5,580 nucleotides of DNA from Bryobacteraceae bacterium (GCA_947456995.1 CANGVB010000292.1:1-5580), one strand, 5' to 3'; positions 1 through 5,580 are shown, counted from the first letter of the stretch. Made by a program: numbers and translations. Notes: generated by a model not told the origin, from the sequence alone.

Positions 1-2
1 GC

Positions 3-179
3 GATCTGCAAAAGCTTGCCAAAGCCTGCAGCGTGTTTAGTGCTCGTGGCATGTCTGGTGATAGTGCTGCTTCGGCGATCCCACAATTGGCTGGTGCTGG
101 GGGCTCGGTCCCCGTTTCTTCGGCCAAGTTGCTGTCGATGGATTCCCCACAGCCCCGCCGTAAAGGCATTGCCGGTTAA
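3..179 (+). CDS. 3' end of an unidentified upstream gene (partial)
   Basis: A frame that is open from the left window edge reads 58 residues and stops with TAA at 177-179. The translated end starts DLQKLAKACSVFSARGM, continues with an Ala/Ser/Gly/Pro-rich stretch and closes with basic residues (QPRRKGIAG). The low-complexity tail is what one expects from a disordered C-terminus rather than a folded domain. The first residues faintly recall the LQ-L-hydrophobic ends of methyl-accepting chemotaxis proteins, but this is too short to claim. It lies 57 bases upstream of the nadA start and on the same strand. A competing frame at 16-219 gives a Leu/Arg/Pro-rich product without family resemblance and is probably noncoding. 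I do not recognise the gene; even its being coding is a moderate-confidence call. Confidence 0.4.
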   Translation, partial: DLQKLAKACSVFSARGMSGDSAASAIPQLAGAGGSVPVSSAKLLSMDSPQPRRKGIAG

Positions 180-196
180 GTCCGGTAGGCTACACT
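169..196 (+). promoter_or_regulatory. Possible sigma70-type promoter of nadA-moaA
   Basis: TTGCCG (169-174) and TACACT (191-196) are separated by 16 bases, each matching four of six consensus positions of the -35 and -10 hexamers. Transcription would start near 203, giving a leader of about 34 bases before the nadA ATG. The element overlaps the last codons of the upstream partial gene. It is a pattern match only; co-transcription from upstream is also possible. Confidence 0.35.
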
Positions 197-236
197 TAAG
201 GCTAGAAAGGCTTCCCTAAGCCGAGTCAGCCATCAC

Positions 237-1172
237 ATGCCTGCCGTATCCATTCATACTTCCATCGCCGAAGAAATTCTTGCTCTCAAAAAGCAACGCA
301 AGGCGATCATCCTGGCCCATCATTATCAGGAATCTGAGATTCAGGAACTGGCCGATGTGATCGGTGACAGCCTGGAGCTCGCGCGTAAAGCCAAACAATT
401 TGACGGAGAAGTGATCGTCTTCTGTGGCGTCTGGTTCATGGCAGAAACTGCCAAGCTCCTCAACCCCGAACGCATCGTTGTTGTTCCTGATAAGAATGCC
501 GGCTGCAGTCTGGTGGATAGCTGCCCTGCTGATCAGGTGAGGGCATTCAAGCAACGCTACCCCGATCACGTCATTGTTAGCTACATCAACACTTCCGCTG
601 CCGTGAAGGCAGAGAGCGACATCATCTGCACTTCCCGCAATGCTGTTCAGGTGGTGAATTCCATTCCCGCCGATAAGCCCATCCTATTCTGTCCCGACAT
701 CAACCTCGGCAATTATGTGAAGCAGCAAACCGGCCGGCAAAACATGAAGATCTGGCAGGGGGCCTGTATTGTTCACGCTACCTTTGCCGCTCGCAAATTG
801 ACGGCCGCCAGGCTGGAGCATCCCACGGCTTTGGTGGCAGCTCACCCCGAATGCCCCGCCGAAGTGCTGGCGATGGCGGATTACATCGGGTCTACCTCTG
901 CCCTGATCGAGCACTGCGTGAAGAGCGACGTCTCTGAGTGGATCATCATGACCGAGAGTGGCGTGCGCCATTCGCTCGAAAAAGGCGCCCCTTCCAAGAA
1001 GTTCTACTTTGTGCCCAACGAAAATTGCAATTGCAGCGAGTGCCCATACATGCGCATGAACACGCTTGAGAAGCTGCGGGACTGCCTGGAAACTCTCGAG
1101 CCGCGCCTCGAGTTGCCCGCATCCATCATGGAGCGTGCCCGGCTGCCGATCGAGCGCATGCTCGCCCTGTAG
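237..1172 (+). CDS. nadA: Quinolinate synthase NadA
   Basis: NadA condenses iminoaspartate with dihydroxyacetone phosphate to make quinolinate, the step of de novo NAD synthesis after aspartate oxidation (NadB) and before NadC; it is cytosolic and needs a [4Fe-4S] cluster held by three cysteines. The 311-residue product has the usual bacterial length and three-fold repeated architecture. Visible landmarks are AHHYQ (27-31), GDSLELAR (43-50), FCGVWFMAETAKLL (62-75), the first cluster cysteine in AGCSLVDSCPA (C90), SYINTSAAVKAESD (115-128), the second in WQGACIVH (C177), AAHPEC (201-206), IGSTS (217-221), and the third in ECPYMRMNTLEKL (C269). The start is firm: an in-frame TAG lies at 186-188 and no other ATG/GTG/TTG occurs between it and 237. 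No clear Shine-Dalgarno precedes it. It is followed 11 bases later by moaA in the same direction. No nadB or nadC is present in the window. Confidence 0.97.
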   Translation: MPAVSIHTSIAEEILALKKQRKAIILAHHYQESEIQELADVIGDSLELARKAKQFDGEVIVFCGVWFMAETAKLLNPERIVVVPDKNAGCSLVDSCPADQVRAFKQRYPDHVIVSYINTSAAVKAESDIICTSRNAVQVVNSIPADKPILFCPDINLGNYVKQQTGRQNMKIWQGACIVHATFAARKLTAARLEHPTALVAAHPECPAEVLAMADYIGSTSALIEHCVKSDVSEWIIMTESGVRHSLEKGAPSKKFYFVPNENCNCSECPYMRMNTLEKLRDCLETLEPRLELPASIMERARLPIERMLAL

Positions 1173-1176
1173 AAAG
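1171..1176 (+). promoter_or_regulatory. Ribosome binding site of moaA, supporting a GTG start
   Basis: AGAAAG sits seven bases before the GTG at 1184 and overlaps the nadA stop codon (1170-1172). It favours GTG 1184 as the moaA start and suggests translational coupling of the two genes. Confidence 0.5.
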
Positions 1177-1183
1177 AAACCTC

Positions 1184-2176
1184 GTGCAAGCACCACTTGT
1201 TGATCGCTTCGGCCGTTTGCACGACAATCTCCGGATTAGCGTTACAGATCGTTGCAACATTCGCTGCTTCTATTGCATGCCTGAAGAAGGCGGCCAATAT
1301 GCTCCGAAACAGGAAATTTTAAGTTTCGAGGAAATGGCACGGTTTACCCGTGTGGCTGTGGGTTTGGGCGTACGAAAGCTGCGCATTACTGGCGGCGAAC
1401 CTCTGGCTAGAAAAGACCTTCACAAACTCATAGCGATGCTCACAGAGATTGAGGGCATCGAAGATATCGCCCTCACCACCAATGCCGTACTGCTGGGTGC
1501 GCAGGCCAAGGCTCTTTATGATGCTGGTTTGCGCCGTCTCAATGTTCACCTGGATACGCTCGATCGCGAACGCTTCCGCGAGATCACCCGTCGTGACGAG
1601 CTGCCTCGTGTGCTTGAGGGCATCGACATTGCCCAGTCACTTGGCTTTGGGCCAATCAAGCTGAACGCTGTGGCGGTGAAGGGCGTTACCGAAGCCGACA
1701 TCCTTCCCATGGCTCACTTTGGTCGCGAGCGAGGGATTGAAGTGCGTTTTATCGAGTTCATGCCACTTGATAGTCAAGGCATCTGGGACAAAACTCAGGT
1801 ACTGACTATGGACCAGATGCTCGAGCGACTACGCGCCGAATTTGGCGAGCTCGATGTTGTGCCCGATCAGGATGAACGCGCCCCTGCAACCGAGTTCCGC
1901 TATCGCGATGGCAAGGGAAATATTGGCTTTATCGCCAGCGTCAGCAAGCCGTTTTGCCTCAACTGTAATCGCATCCGGCTCACCTCTGACGGCAAGCTGC
2001 GTTATTGCCTGTTTGCCGTCGAAGAGATGGATGTGCGGGCGCTGCTCAGGGCAGGCGATGATGCTGGTGTGGCTGCTGCGATCCGCGAGAATCTGATGCG
2101 CAAGTGGATTGGCCATGAAATCGGAGCCACGCAGTTTGTACCTCCGCCCCGGCCCATGTACGCGATCGGCGGCTAG
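1184..2176 (+). CDS. moaA: GTP 3',8-cyclase MoaA (radical SAM, molybdenum cofactor biosynthesis)
   Basis: MoaA converts GTP to 3',8-cyclo-7,8-dihydro-GTP, which MoaC turns into cyclic pyranopterin monophosphate, the first intermediate of molybdopterin; it acts in the cytosol with two [4Fe-4S] clusters. The 330-residue product has the normal length. The radical SAM cluster motif is C24-x3-C28-x2-C31 (TDRCNIRCFYCMP), preceded by LRIS with the conserved Arg at 17. GGEPL is at 70-74, RFIEFMPLD at 188-196, GFIASVSKPFC at 248-258. The C-terminal substrate-side cluster motif is C258-x2-C261-x13-C275, with NRIRLTSDG between, and the protein ends in the conserved Gly-Gly. Two SAM-side motifs differ from textbook forms: TTNA (98-101) for TTNG and NVHLD (120-124) for NVSLD. 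GTG 1184 is chosen for its nearby AGAAAG and because it places the N-terminal VDRFGRLHDNLR as in relatives. It ends against the converging DUF3291 gene. No other Mo-cofactor gene is visible nearby. Confidence 0.96.
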   Translation: MQAPLVDRFGRLHDNLRISVTDRCNIRCFYCMPEEGGQYAPKQEILSFEEMARFTRVAVGLGVRKLRITGGEPLARKDLHKLIAMLTEIEGIEDIALTTNAVLLGAQAKALYDAGLRRLNVHLDTLDRERFREITRRDELPRVLEGIDIAQSLGFGPIKLNAVAVKGVTEADILPMAHFGRERGIEVRFIEFMPLDSQGIWDKTQVLTMDQMLERLRAEFGELDVVPDQDERAPATEFRYRDGKGNIGFIASVSKPFCLNCNRIRLTSDGKLRYCLFAVEEMDVRALLRAGDDAGVAAAIRENLMRKWIGHEIGATQFVPPPRPMYAIGG

Positions 2177-2177
2177 C
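2172..2177. other. Palindromic GCTAGC that supplies both convergent stop codons
   Basis: moaA stops with TAG at 2174-2176 on the plus strand, and the DUF3291 gene stops with TAG at 2175-2173 on the minus strand. The two coding regions overlap by four bases and leave no space for a dedicated intergenic terminator. Confidence 0.85.
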
Positions 2178-2616
2178 TGCGTTTGAGAAAGCGAAAGGTG
2201 AAAGCATCATCGCTTTCGCCGTTTGCCCGCAAATGTTCGAGACGCTCCACTGCTTCTGTTAGCGTCGGGATGGACCCTGCTTCGATCCACCACAAGACGT
2301 AGTGTGAAATCTTTGGCAGTTCAAACCATTCCTTGCGCCGGCTGAGTGTGGATTTGTGAAGCCCCTGATAGACAAAGGCCTCCAGATCTTCTGGAGACTC
2401 CCAGACTGAGAAATTCACAATCAACATCGGATCGTCGTTCACCCGCACTGCTGTGTTATCGCCTGCCGGAGTCTTGTCTCGCCACACAAAGCCCTTGCTG
2501 GCTTCGGCGATGGCGTTGACAGGTGCGAGCAGTTCCACAAAAGGGCGCATGATCTCGCCATCGATAGGGCCAAGCATGCGGGCAACATTGAGCTGAGCTA
2601 GATGCTTCTTAGGCAT
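2173..2616 (-). CDS. DUF3291 family protein
   Basis: A 147-residue soluble protein that I recognise as a DUF3291 member from KHLAQLNVARMLGPID (4-19), the PVNAIAEASKGFVWR block (32-46), DDPMLIVNFSVWESPEDLEAF (61-81), the HKSTLSRRKEWF block (87-98), the LWW pair (108-110) and the terminal EAVERLEHLRANGESDDAFTFR (121-142). The family is thought to adopt a ferredoxin-like alpha/beta fold similar to antibiotic biosynthesis monooxygenases; its biochemical role is not established, and I see no cofactor motif that settles it. It is the second gene of a minus-strand pair: its ATG lies inside the end of the transporter gene (8-base overlap, ATGCCTAA), so translation is probably coupled to the transporter, as no clear Shine-Dalgarno is present. 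Its stop shares bases with the moaA stop. The context suggests a job linked to the transported compound, which is inference. Confidence 0.85.
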   Translation of the reverse strand: MPKKHLAQLNVARMLGPIDGEIMRPFVELLAPVNAIAEASKGFVWRDKTPAGDNTAVRVNDDPMLIVNFSVWESPEDLEAFVYQGLHKSTLSRRKEWFELPKISHYVLWWIEAGSIPTLTEAVERLEHLRANGESDDAFTFRFLKRS

Positions 2617-3475
2617 GTTCGTCAGAGTGTACCAGCCAGACGCCGGCGCAAGCTATTGTTGCCCCCAGAATGCTGATTGCGGCCGGAATTTCATTGAAGA
2701 AAATCCAGGCCACCAGAAACGTGAGTGGGCCGATCAGCAGAAGCGATGCCGATGCCTTGGCTACCGGCAGCTTGCTTAGGGCATGGCCCCAGAGGCCGTA
2801 GGCGAGCGCGCCCGGCCCGGCTGCGAGAAAGGCGATTGTGACCAGATGTCGAAGCGCTACCTGCTGGGCGGAAACGATGAGATTGGGCGCAAACGGGATC
2901 ATCGCCAGTGCTCCAGCCGAAAAACTGATTGCCGTAATGCCGAGCGAGTCATAACGCTTCATGAGTGGCTTTTGTGCGATCGTGCCCATGCTAAAGATCA
3001 AGGCCGCCATCAGCAGCAATCCGACGCCGAAATTCCATTCAAGGCGCCCGCCCGATTCACCCATTGCGATCAGCGCAGCTCCACCGAGGGCTACGCCAAG
3101 TCCAGTCCAGGTGCGCCATTTCGGCCGATGCTTGAGGATGAAAACCGAGAGTACAGTAGCGAAGATGGGCATCGTATCCACCAACACGCTGGCTGGGCCT
3201 GAGCTTACGGTTTTAATGCCATGGGTCGAGAAAAGCTGGTAGCCGGTAACGCAGCAGAAGCCGCTGAATGCCGTGAGCCAGAAATCGCGGCCGCGTGGGA
3301 GTTCTTTACCCTTCCACACCCACACCGACATCAGGATGATCGCTGCAATTCCAAAGCGGAGGGTGAGAATCACTTCCAGTGGGACTTCTCCCATCATGGC
3401 CCGGATGAGCGGAAAGGTAAGCGACCACAGAATCAGTGCGATCGAAAGCGAGACGAGGGCTCCACGATTGTGCAT
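2609..3475 (-). CDS. DMT superfamily (EamA) inner-membrane transporter
   Basis: A 288-residue very hydrophobic protein with about ten predicted membrane segments (roughly 6-26, 34-54, 67-86, 93-114, 122-139, 150-168, 177-197, 210-230, 240-260, 265-283), the usual size and layout of two tandem EamA domains. Family marks are ALILWSLTFPLIR (13-25), LTLRFGIAA (37-45), GPASVLVDTMPIFATVLSVFIL (93-114), GLGVALGGAALIA (126-138), ALAYGLWGHALSKLPVAKAS (223-242) and the closing FFNEIP with GATIACAGVWLV (259-264, 271-282). Members move metabolites, amino acids or drugs across the cytoplasmic membrane, commonly as exporters; sequence alone does not give the substrate. It is first in an operon with the DUF3291 gene and is transcribed away from a GntR-type regulator, with a perfect palindrome in the shared upstream region. 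The ATG at 3475 follows only a weak GAAG ribosome-binding-like stretch. Confidence 0.9.
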   Translation of the reverse strand: MHNRGALVSLSIALILWSLTFPLIRAMMGEVPLEVILTLRFGIAAIILMSVWVWKGKELPRGRDFWLTAFSGFCCVTGYQLFSTHGIKTVSSGPASVLVDTMPIFATVLSVFILKHRPKWRTWTGLGVALGGAALIAMGESGGRLEWNFGVGLLLMAALIFSMGTIAQKPLMKRYDSLGITAISFSAGALAMIPFAPNLIVSAQQVALRHLVTIAFLAAGPGALAYGLWGHALSKLPVAKASASLLLIGPLTFLVAWIFFNEIPAAISILGATIACAGVWLVHSDEHA

Positions 3476-3490
3476 GCTTCATCGTATCAG

Positions 3491-3510
3491 ATTGTATACA
3501 TGTATACAAT
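3491..3510. promoter_or_regulatory. Perfect 20-bp palindrome, candidate operator of the GntR regulator
   Basis: ATTGTATACA is followed directly by its exact reverse complement TGTATACAAT; the symmetry breaks at the next base on both sides. The element also holds two adjacent copies of the self-complementary octamer TGTATACA (3493-3500 and 3501-3508), so it could seat one wide dimer or two dimers side by side. It is AT-rich compared with its surroundings and lies midway in the 59-base gap between divergent genes. FadR/FCD-type GntR regulators usually bind GT/AC-containing dyads of this kind, and the adjacent gene encodes one. Occupancy would cover the likely -10 of the transporter promoter. 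Confidence 0.75.
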
Positions 3511-3519
3511 ATCCAGCAA
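3491..3519 (-). promoter_or_regulatory. Possible promoter of the transporter-DUF3291 operon
   Basis: Read on the minus strand, TTGCTG (3519-3514) and TACAAT (3496-3491) are spaced by exactly 17 bases. The -10 matches five of six consensus positions, the -35 only its TTG. Transcription would begin near 3484, giving a leader of about nine bases before the ATG at 3475. The -10 lies inside the left half of the palindrome, so a protein bound there would block RNA polymerase. Confidence 0.4.
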
Positions 3520-3521
3520 GC

Positions 3522-3527
3522 TATGAT
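3522..3527 (+). promoter_or_regulatory. Possible -10 element of the GntR regulator gene
   Basis: TATGAT differs from the consensus at one base and would place the transcription start at about 3534-3535, directly at the ATG, implying a leaderless or nearly leaderless message. No good -35 hexamer lies 16-18 bases upstream, so the call is weak. The palindrome ends 11 bases upstream of it. Confidence 0.3.
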
Positions 3528-3534
3528 ATAGGGA

Positions 3535-4203
3535 ATGCCTGAACGAATTGCCACGCCGCAATTGAAGTATCGGACCGCCCCTGAAGTCGTCGCCGAGTAC
3601 ATTAGAGACGCCATCTATAGAAACGAATTGCTGCCGGGGCAGCAATTGCAGCAGGAAGAACTCGCCATAAAATTCGGGATCAGCCGCATTCCTGTTCGAG
3701 ACGCTTTGCGTCAGTTACAGGGTGAAGGCCTGGTAGATCTTTATCCGAATCGGGGAGCCTTTGTATCCAACCCTGGCGTTGAAGAGTTGCGTGAAGTCTT
3801 CGAATTGCGGATTCTGCTCGAGACCTATGCTCTGAAGCTGGCAGTTCCGAATTTCACCAAGCAGGAATTTGAGTTGTGTTCCAGCCTGCTCACTCACCTT
3901 GAGAGCGTTGCGAACCGGGCGGATTGGTCGCGCATCGACCAGGCCTTTCATGCCGCGCTTTATGCTCCCTGCAAGCAGTCGCGCACGCTCACACTGATCG
4001 ATAATCTCCGCGGCAGTGTGAACCGCTTCTACTTCCTTTATCTTTCACCGGAGAGCTATGGGCCTGACTGCCTGCGAGAGCACCGGCAGATTCTCAAGGC
4101 TTGTCAGAAGCGTGATGCAGAAGCCGCTGCCGGTTTTCTCGAAGCCCACTTGAGGCGATCTCTCGCTGAGGTGGAAAGCGTCAGCGCTTCGGGTCAGCAA
4201 TAG
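3535..4203 (+). CDS. GntR family transcriptional regulator, FadR/FCD subfamily
   Basis: A 222-residue DNA-binding protein with the standard two-domain plan. The N-terminal winged helix-turn-helix (about 14-78) shows VAEYIRDAIYRNELLPGQQLQQEELAIKFGIS, the recognition helix RIPVRDALRQLQGEGLV (51-67) and the wing NRGAFVS (72-78). The C-terminal FCD ligand domain (about 85-212) includes FELRILLETYAL (89-100) and the family's metal-site residues D135 and H139 in DQAFHAALY, H183 in REHRQIL, and H205 in EAHLRRSL. Such regulators are mostly repressors relieved by small carboxylates or sugar acids bound near the metal. ATG 3535 is the first possible start after an in-frame TAG at 3529-3531. AGGGA abuts the ATG too closely to act as a normal Shine-Dalgarno. 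It diverges from the transporter gene and probably regulates it and itself through the palindrome. Its end overlaps the converging membrane protein gene by 23 bases. Confidence 0.95.
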   Translation: MPERIATPQLKYRTAPEVVAEYIRDAIYRNELLPGQQLQQEELAIKFGISRIPVRDALRQLQGEGLVDLYPNRGAFVSNPGVEELREVFELRILLETYALKLAVPNFTKQEFELCSSLLTHLESVANRADWSRIDQAFHAALYAPCKQSRTLTLIDNLRGSVNRFYFLYLSPESYGPDCLREHRQILKACQKRDAEAAAGFLEAHLRRSLAEVESVSASGQQ

Positions 4204-5580
4204 CCTGATACGCAAAAAGATCAAAAGGATAAGCCCCGGGCAACCGTTTGATCAATCGATAGTGAGCGCGGATCATATCCATATGACTCTTTGGCAGGCG
4301 CGGGAATTCCGGATCTGAATTTTCCTGGCCGAACAAATCTTCGAAGAGCAAGATGGATTGGAATTTGCCATCTCGAATGTCTTCGAGCACCCGCTTGTCA
4401 CTCAACTGTCCAGCATCCACCAGCCAGCGGTAGATCAGCGGTTCTACTTCGATTCTGCGCTTGAAGTGGACGAGCGAATTTGAGTCGGCTGAAAGTACCT
4501 GGCCGGGCTTGGCAAAGAAGGGTTCCAGTTCTTTGAGCTGCACCCGGAATTTCTGTTCGCCCTCGATGCGTTCGAGTAGTGCTGTGGTGGAGATTCTCAG
4601 ATTTTGCACTGCAAATACAGCCAGTGGAAGAATCAGCATCGTAACCCAGCTCTTGCTTCCGCTCGAGTAAAGGTCAAAAAAGTCGAGGCTTTGCAAAGAA
4701 AGGCAACTGCAAACGATCAGCAGAATCGCCGTCTCAATCTGGTAGTTAAAGTCGGAGCCGAGTTTGCATGCCGTTGCCAGAAGTATGGCAAGAGCCGCCA
4801 ATAGATAAACAAAGGAGTCCCGGCCACGGGTTGCAAAAACCTGTTTTGCCCCCAGCGCTGAGATCAAAAACAGCGGTGACAGGGTGGCCAGCATGAACTC
4901 GAAATGGAGCTGAAGCTTGAAGAGGGCAAAGGGATTGAGGTTGGAACTAACCGTATTGAAGAAGAAGCGCCCATTGAGCATCGCGTTAAGGCCCAACACG
5001 ATGGCACCTCCCACTCCACCTACCAGCAGGCCGAAGCGCAGCGCTCTTTTGGGACTTGAAAATGCCAGAAGCAGAAAGATTGCTGCAGGAGCTGCCAGTG
5101 CGGTTTGTTTGAACAGGAGCCCAAGCACCGCGAGGGCAGCCGCTTTGTCCAGCCCTTCCTCACCAAGCACTGAGTGTCTAGCATAGAGATAGAAAGCCGC
5201 GAGGCTCAGCGCAATGGCCGGTACATCGGCCCTGCCGATTACTCCCCATCCCACAAGCAGTTGCGCCATGCCAGCCATCGCCAGCCCCGTCCACCCGCAA
5301 CGCCGGTCGTTGGTATAAAGAAGCAAAAGTTTCCAAATGAGAAAGAAGATGGTGGCCATCGCTGCGATGTTGATCAGTCGGCCGGCCAGTAGAAGCGGAA
5401 TGCCAACCTTGAACATGCCCGCAATCATCCCGTAGATGAGGGGCATGTACGCGCAGATGGTGAGTGGGTAGTCTTTGAGGTCGTAGTAGAGAATTCCTTC
5501 AGTCGCAAGCGTAAACGCGTGGGTGGCCACGATGCCTTCCGGTTGCGTAAACTCGCTTTGCGCCCATAGTGCGACTCCAA
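4181..5580 (-). CDS. GT-C-like polytopic membrane glycosyltransferase (5' end outside window)
   Basis: The reading frame runs without a stop from the right window edge to TGA at 4183-4181, about 466 residues. A GTG at 5530 could be read as a start, but the 16 codons before it (GVALWAQSEFTQPEGI) continue smoothly into ATHAFTLATEGILYYDLKDYP, so the true start very likely lies beyond 5580. The pattern of an acidic residue in the first outer loop (E of QPEG), then repeated hydrophobic helices, GRADVPAIALSLAAFYLYAR, LFKQTALAAPAA and GSDFNYQIETAILL, resembles glycosyltransferase family 39/87-like GT-C enzymes, which transfer sugars from lipid-linked donors on the outer face of the cytoplasmic membrane. 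About eight to ten helices are followed by a soluble tail of some 130 residues starting near LLERIEGEQKF, with VLSADSNSLVHFKRRIEVEP and VLEDIRDGKFQSILLFED. Donor and acceptor cannot be deduced. No other cell-surface genes are in the window. Confidence 0.75.
   Translation of the reverse strand, partial: GVALWAQSEFTQPEGIVATHAFTLATEGILYYDLKDYPLTICAYMPLIYGMIAGMFKVGIPLLLAGRLINIAAMATIFFLIWKLLLLYTNDRRCGWTGLAMAGMAQLLVGWGVIGRADVPAIALSLAAFYLYARHSVLGEEGLDKAAALAVLGLLFKQTALAAPAAIFLLLAFSSPKRALRFGLLVGGVGGAIVLGLNAMLNGRFFFNTVSSNLNPFALFKLQLHFEFMLATLSPLFLISALGAKQVFATRGRDSFVYLLAALAILLATACKLGSDFNYQIETAILLIVCSCLSLQSLDFFDLYSSGSKSWVTMLILPLAVFAVQNLRISTTALLERIEGEQKFRVQLKELEPFFAKPGQVLSADSNSLVHFKRRIEVEPLIYRWLVDAGQLSDKRVLEDIRDGKFQSILLFEDLFGQENSDPEFPRLPKSHMDMIRAHYRLIKRLPGAYPFDLFAYQAIADPKR

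Noticed and set aside
16..219. Open frame giving a 67-residue Leu/Arg-rich product before nadA
   Set aside because: It overlaps a more protein-like frame ending at 179, has no ribosome site, and its Cys/Arg/Pro-rich composition looks like an out-of-frame reading of coding DNA.
209..222. GGCTT-CCCT-AAGCC stem-loop just before nadA as a terminator
   Set aside because: The stem has only five pairs and no T tract follows; it would also lie downstream of the likely nadA promoter.
684..1297. Long minus-strand open frames across nadA and the start of moaA
   Set aside because: They are antisense to two clearly identified enzymes, and the products show no family resemblance.
2783..3542. Several plus-strand open frames opposite the transporter gene
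   Set aside because: They mirror the hydrophobic transporter codons and give charged or His/Ser/Pro-rich products typical of antisense readings.
4176..4189. AAGCG-TCAG-CGCTT hairpin at the regulator/membrane-protein junction as a bidirectional terminator
   Set aside because: Five base pairs only, inside both coding regions, without a T-rich run on either strand.
5528..5530. GTG as the true start of the right-hand membrane protein
   Set aside because: The frame continues without a stop to the window edge, and the upstream residues, including SEFTQPEG, fit the first outer loop of the same protein family; no ribosome site precedes the GTG.
1..5580. CRISPR arrays, insertion sequences, tRNA/rRNA genes, phage or defence genes
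   Set aside because: No spaced direct repeats, terminal inverted repeats, transposase motifs or RNA-gene signatures were seen by eye; nearly all bases are accounted for by conventional genes.

Overview
The window looks like ordinary chromosomal DNA from a moderately GC-rich, free-living bacterium. Genes are tightly packed, intergenic gaps are very short, and there are no mobile elements, RNA genes, CRISPR arrays or plasmid functions. The protein style (MoaA with a His variant of the NVSLD motif, a DUF3291 protein, and a GT-C-like membrane protein with a soluble tail) would fit an Acidobacteriota (Solibacter/Bryobacter-like) genome. That placement is recalled family resemblance, not a search result.

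Left part, plus strand. A short open 3' end of an unidentified gene (stop at 177-179) is followed by a possible promoter and then a two-gene operon: nadA (quinolinate synthase, NAD biosynthesis) and, 11 bases later, moaA (GTP 3',8-cyclase, molybdenum cofactor biosynthesis). Both products are iron-sulfur enzymes, and all expected cluster cysteines are present.

Middle part, minus strand then plus strand. A DUF3291 gene and a DMT/EamA transporter gene form a minus-strand operon in which the transporter is first and the two reading frames overlap by 8 bases. The DUF3291 gene converges on moaA, and the two stop codons share one CTAG. Divergent from the transporter is a FadR/FCD-type GntR regulator. 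The 59-base gap between these two starts holds a perfect 20-bp palindrome that overlaps a plausible promoter of the transporter. The simplest reading is a local module in which the regulator senses a small ligand and controls itself and the exporter/importer plus the DUF3291 protein.

Right part, minus strand. A large polytopic membrane protein resembling GT-C glycosyltransferases converges on the regulator with a 23-base overlap. Its reading frame stays open through the right edge of the window, so its N-terminus is missing here.

I see no clearly new multi-gene system. The item most worth following up is the palindrome-controlled regulator/transporter/DUF3291 module, whose ligand is unknown.
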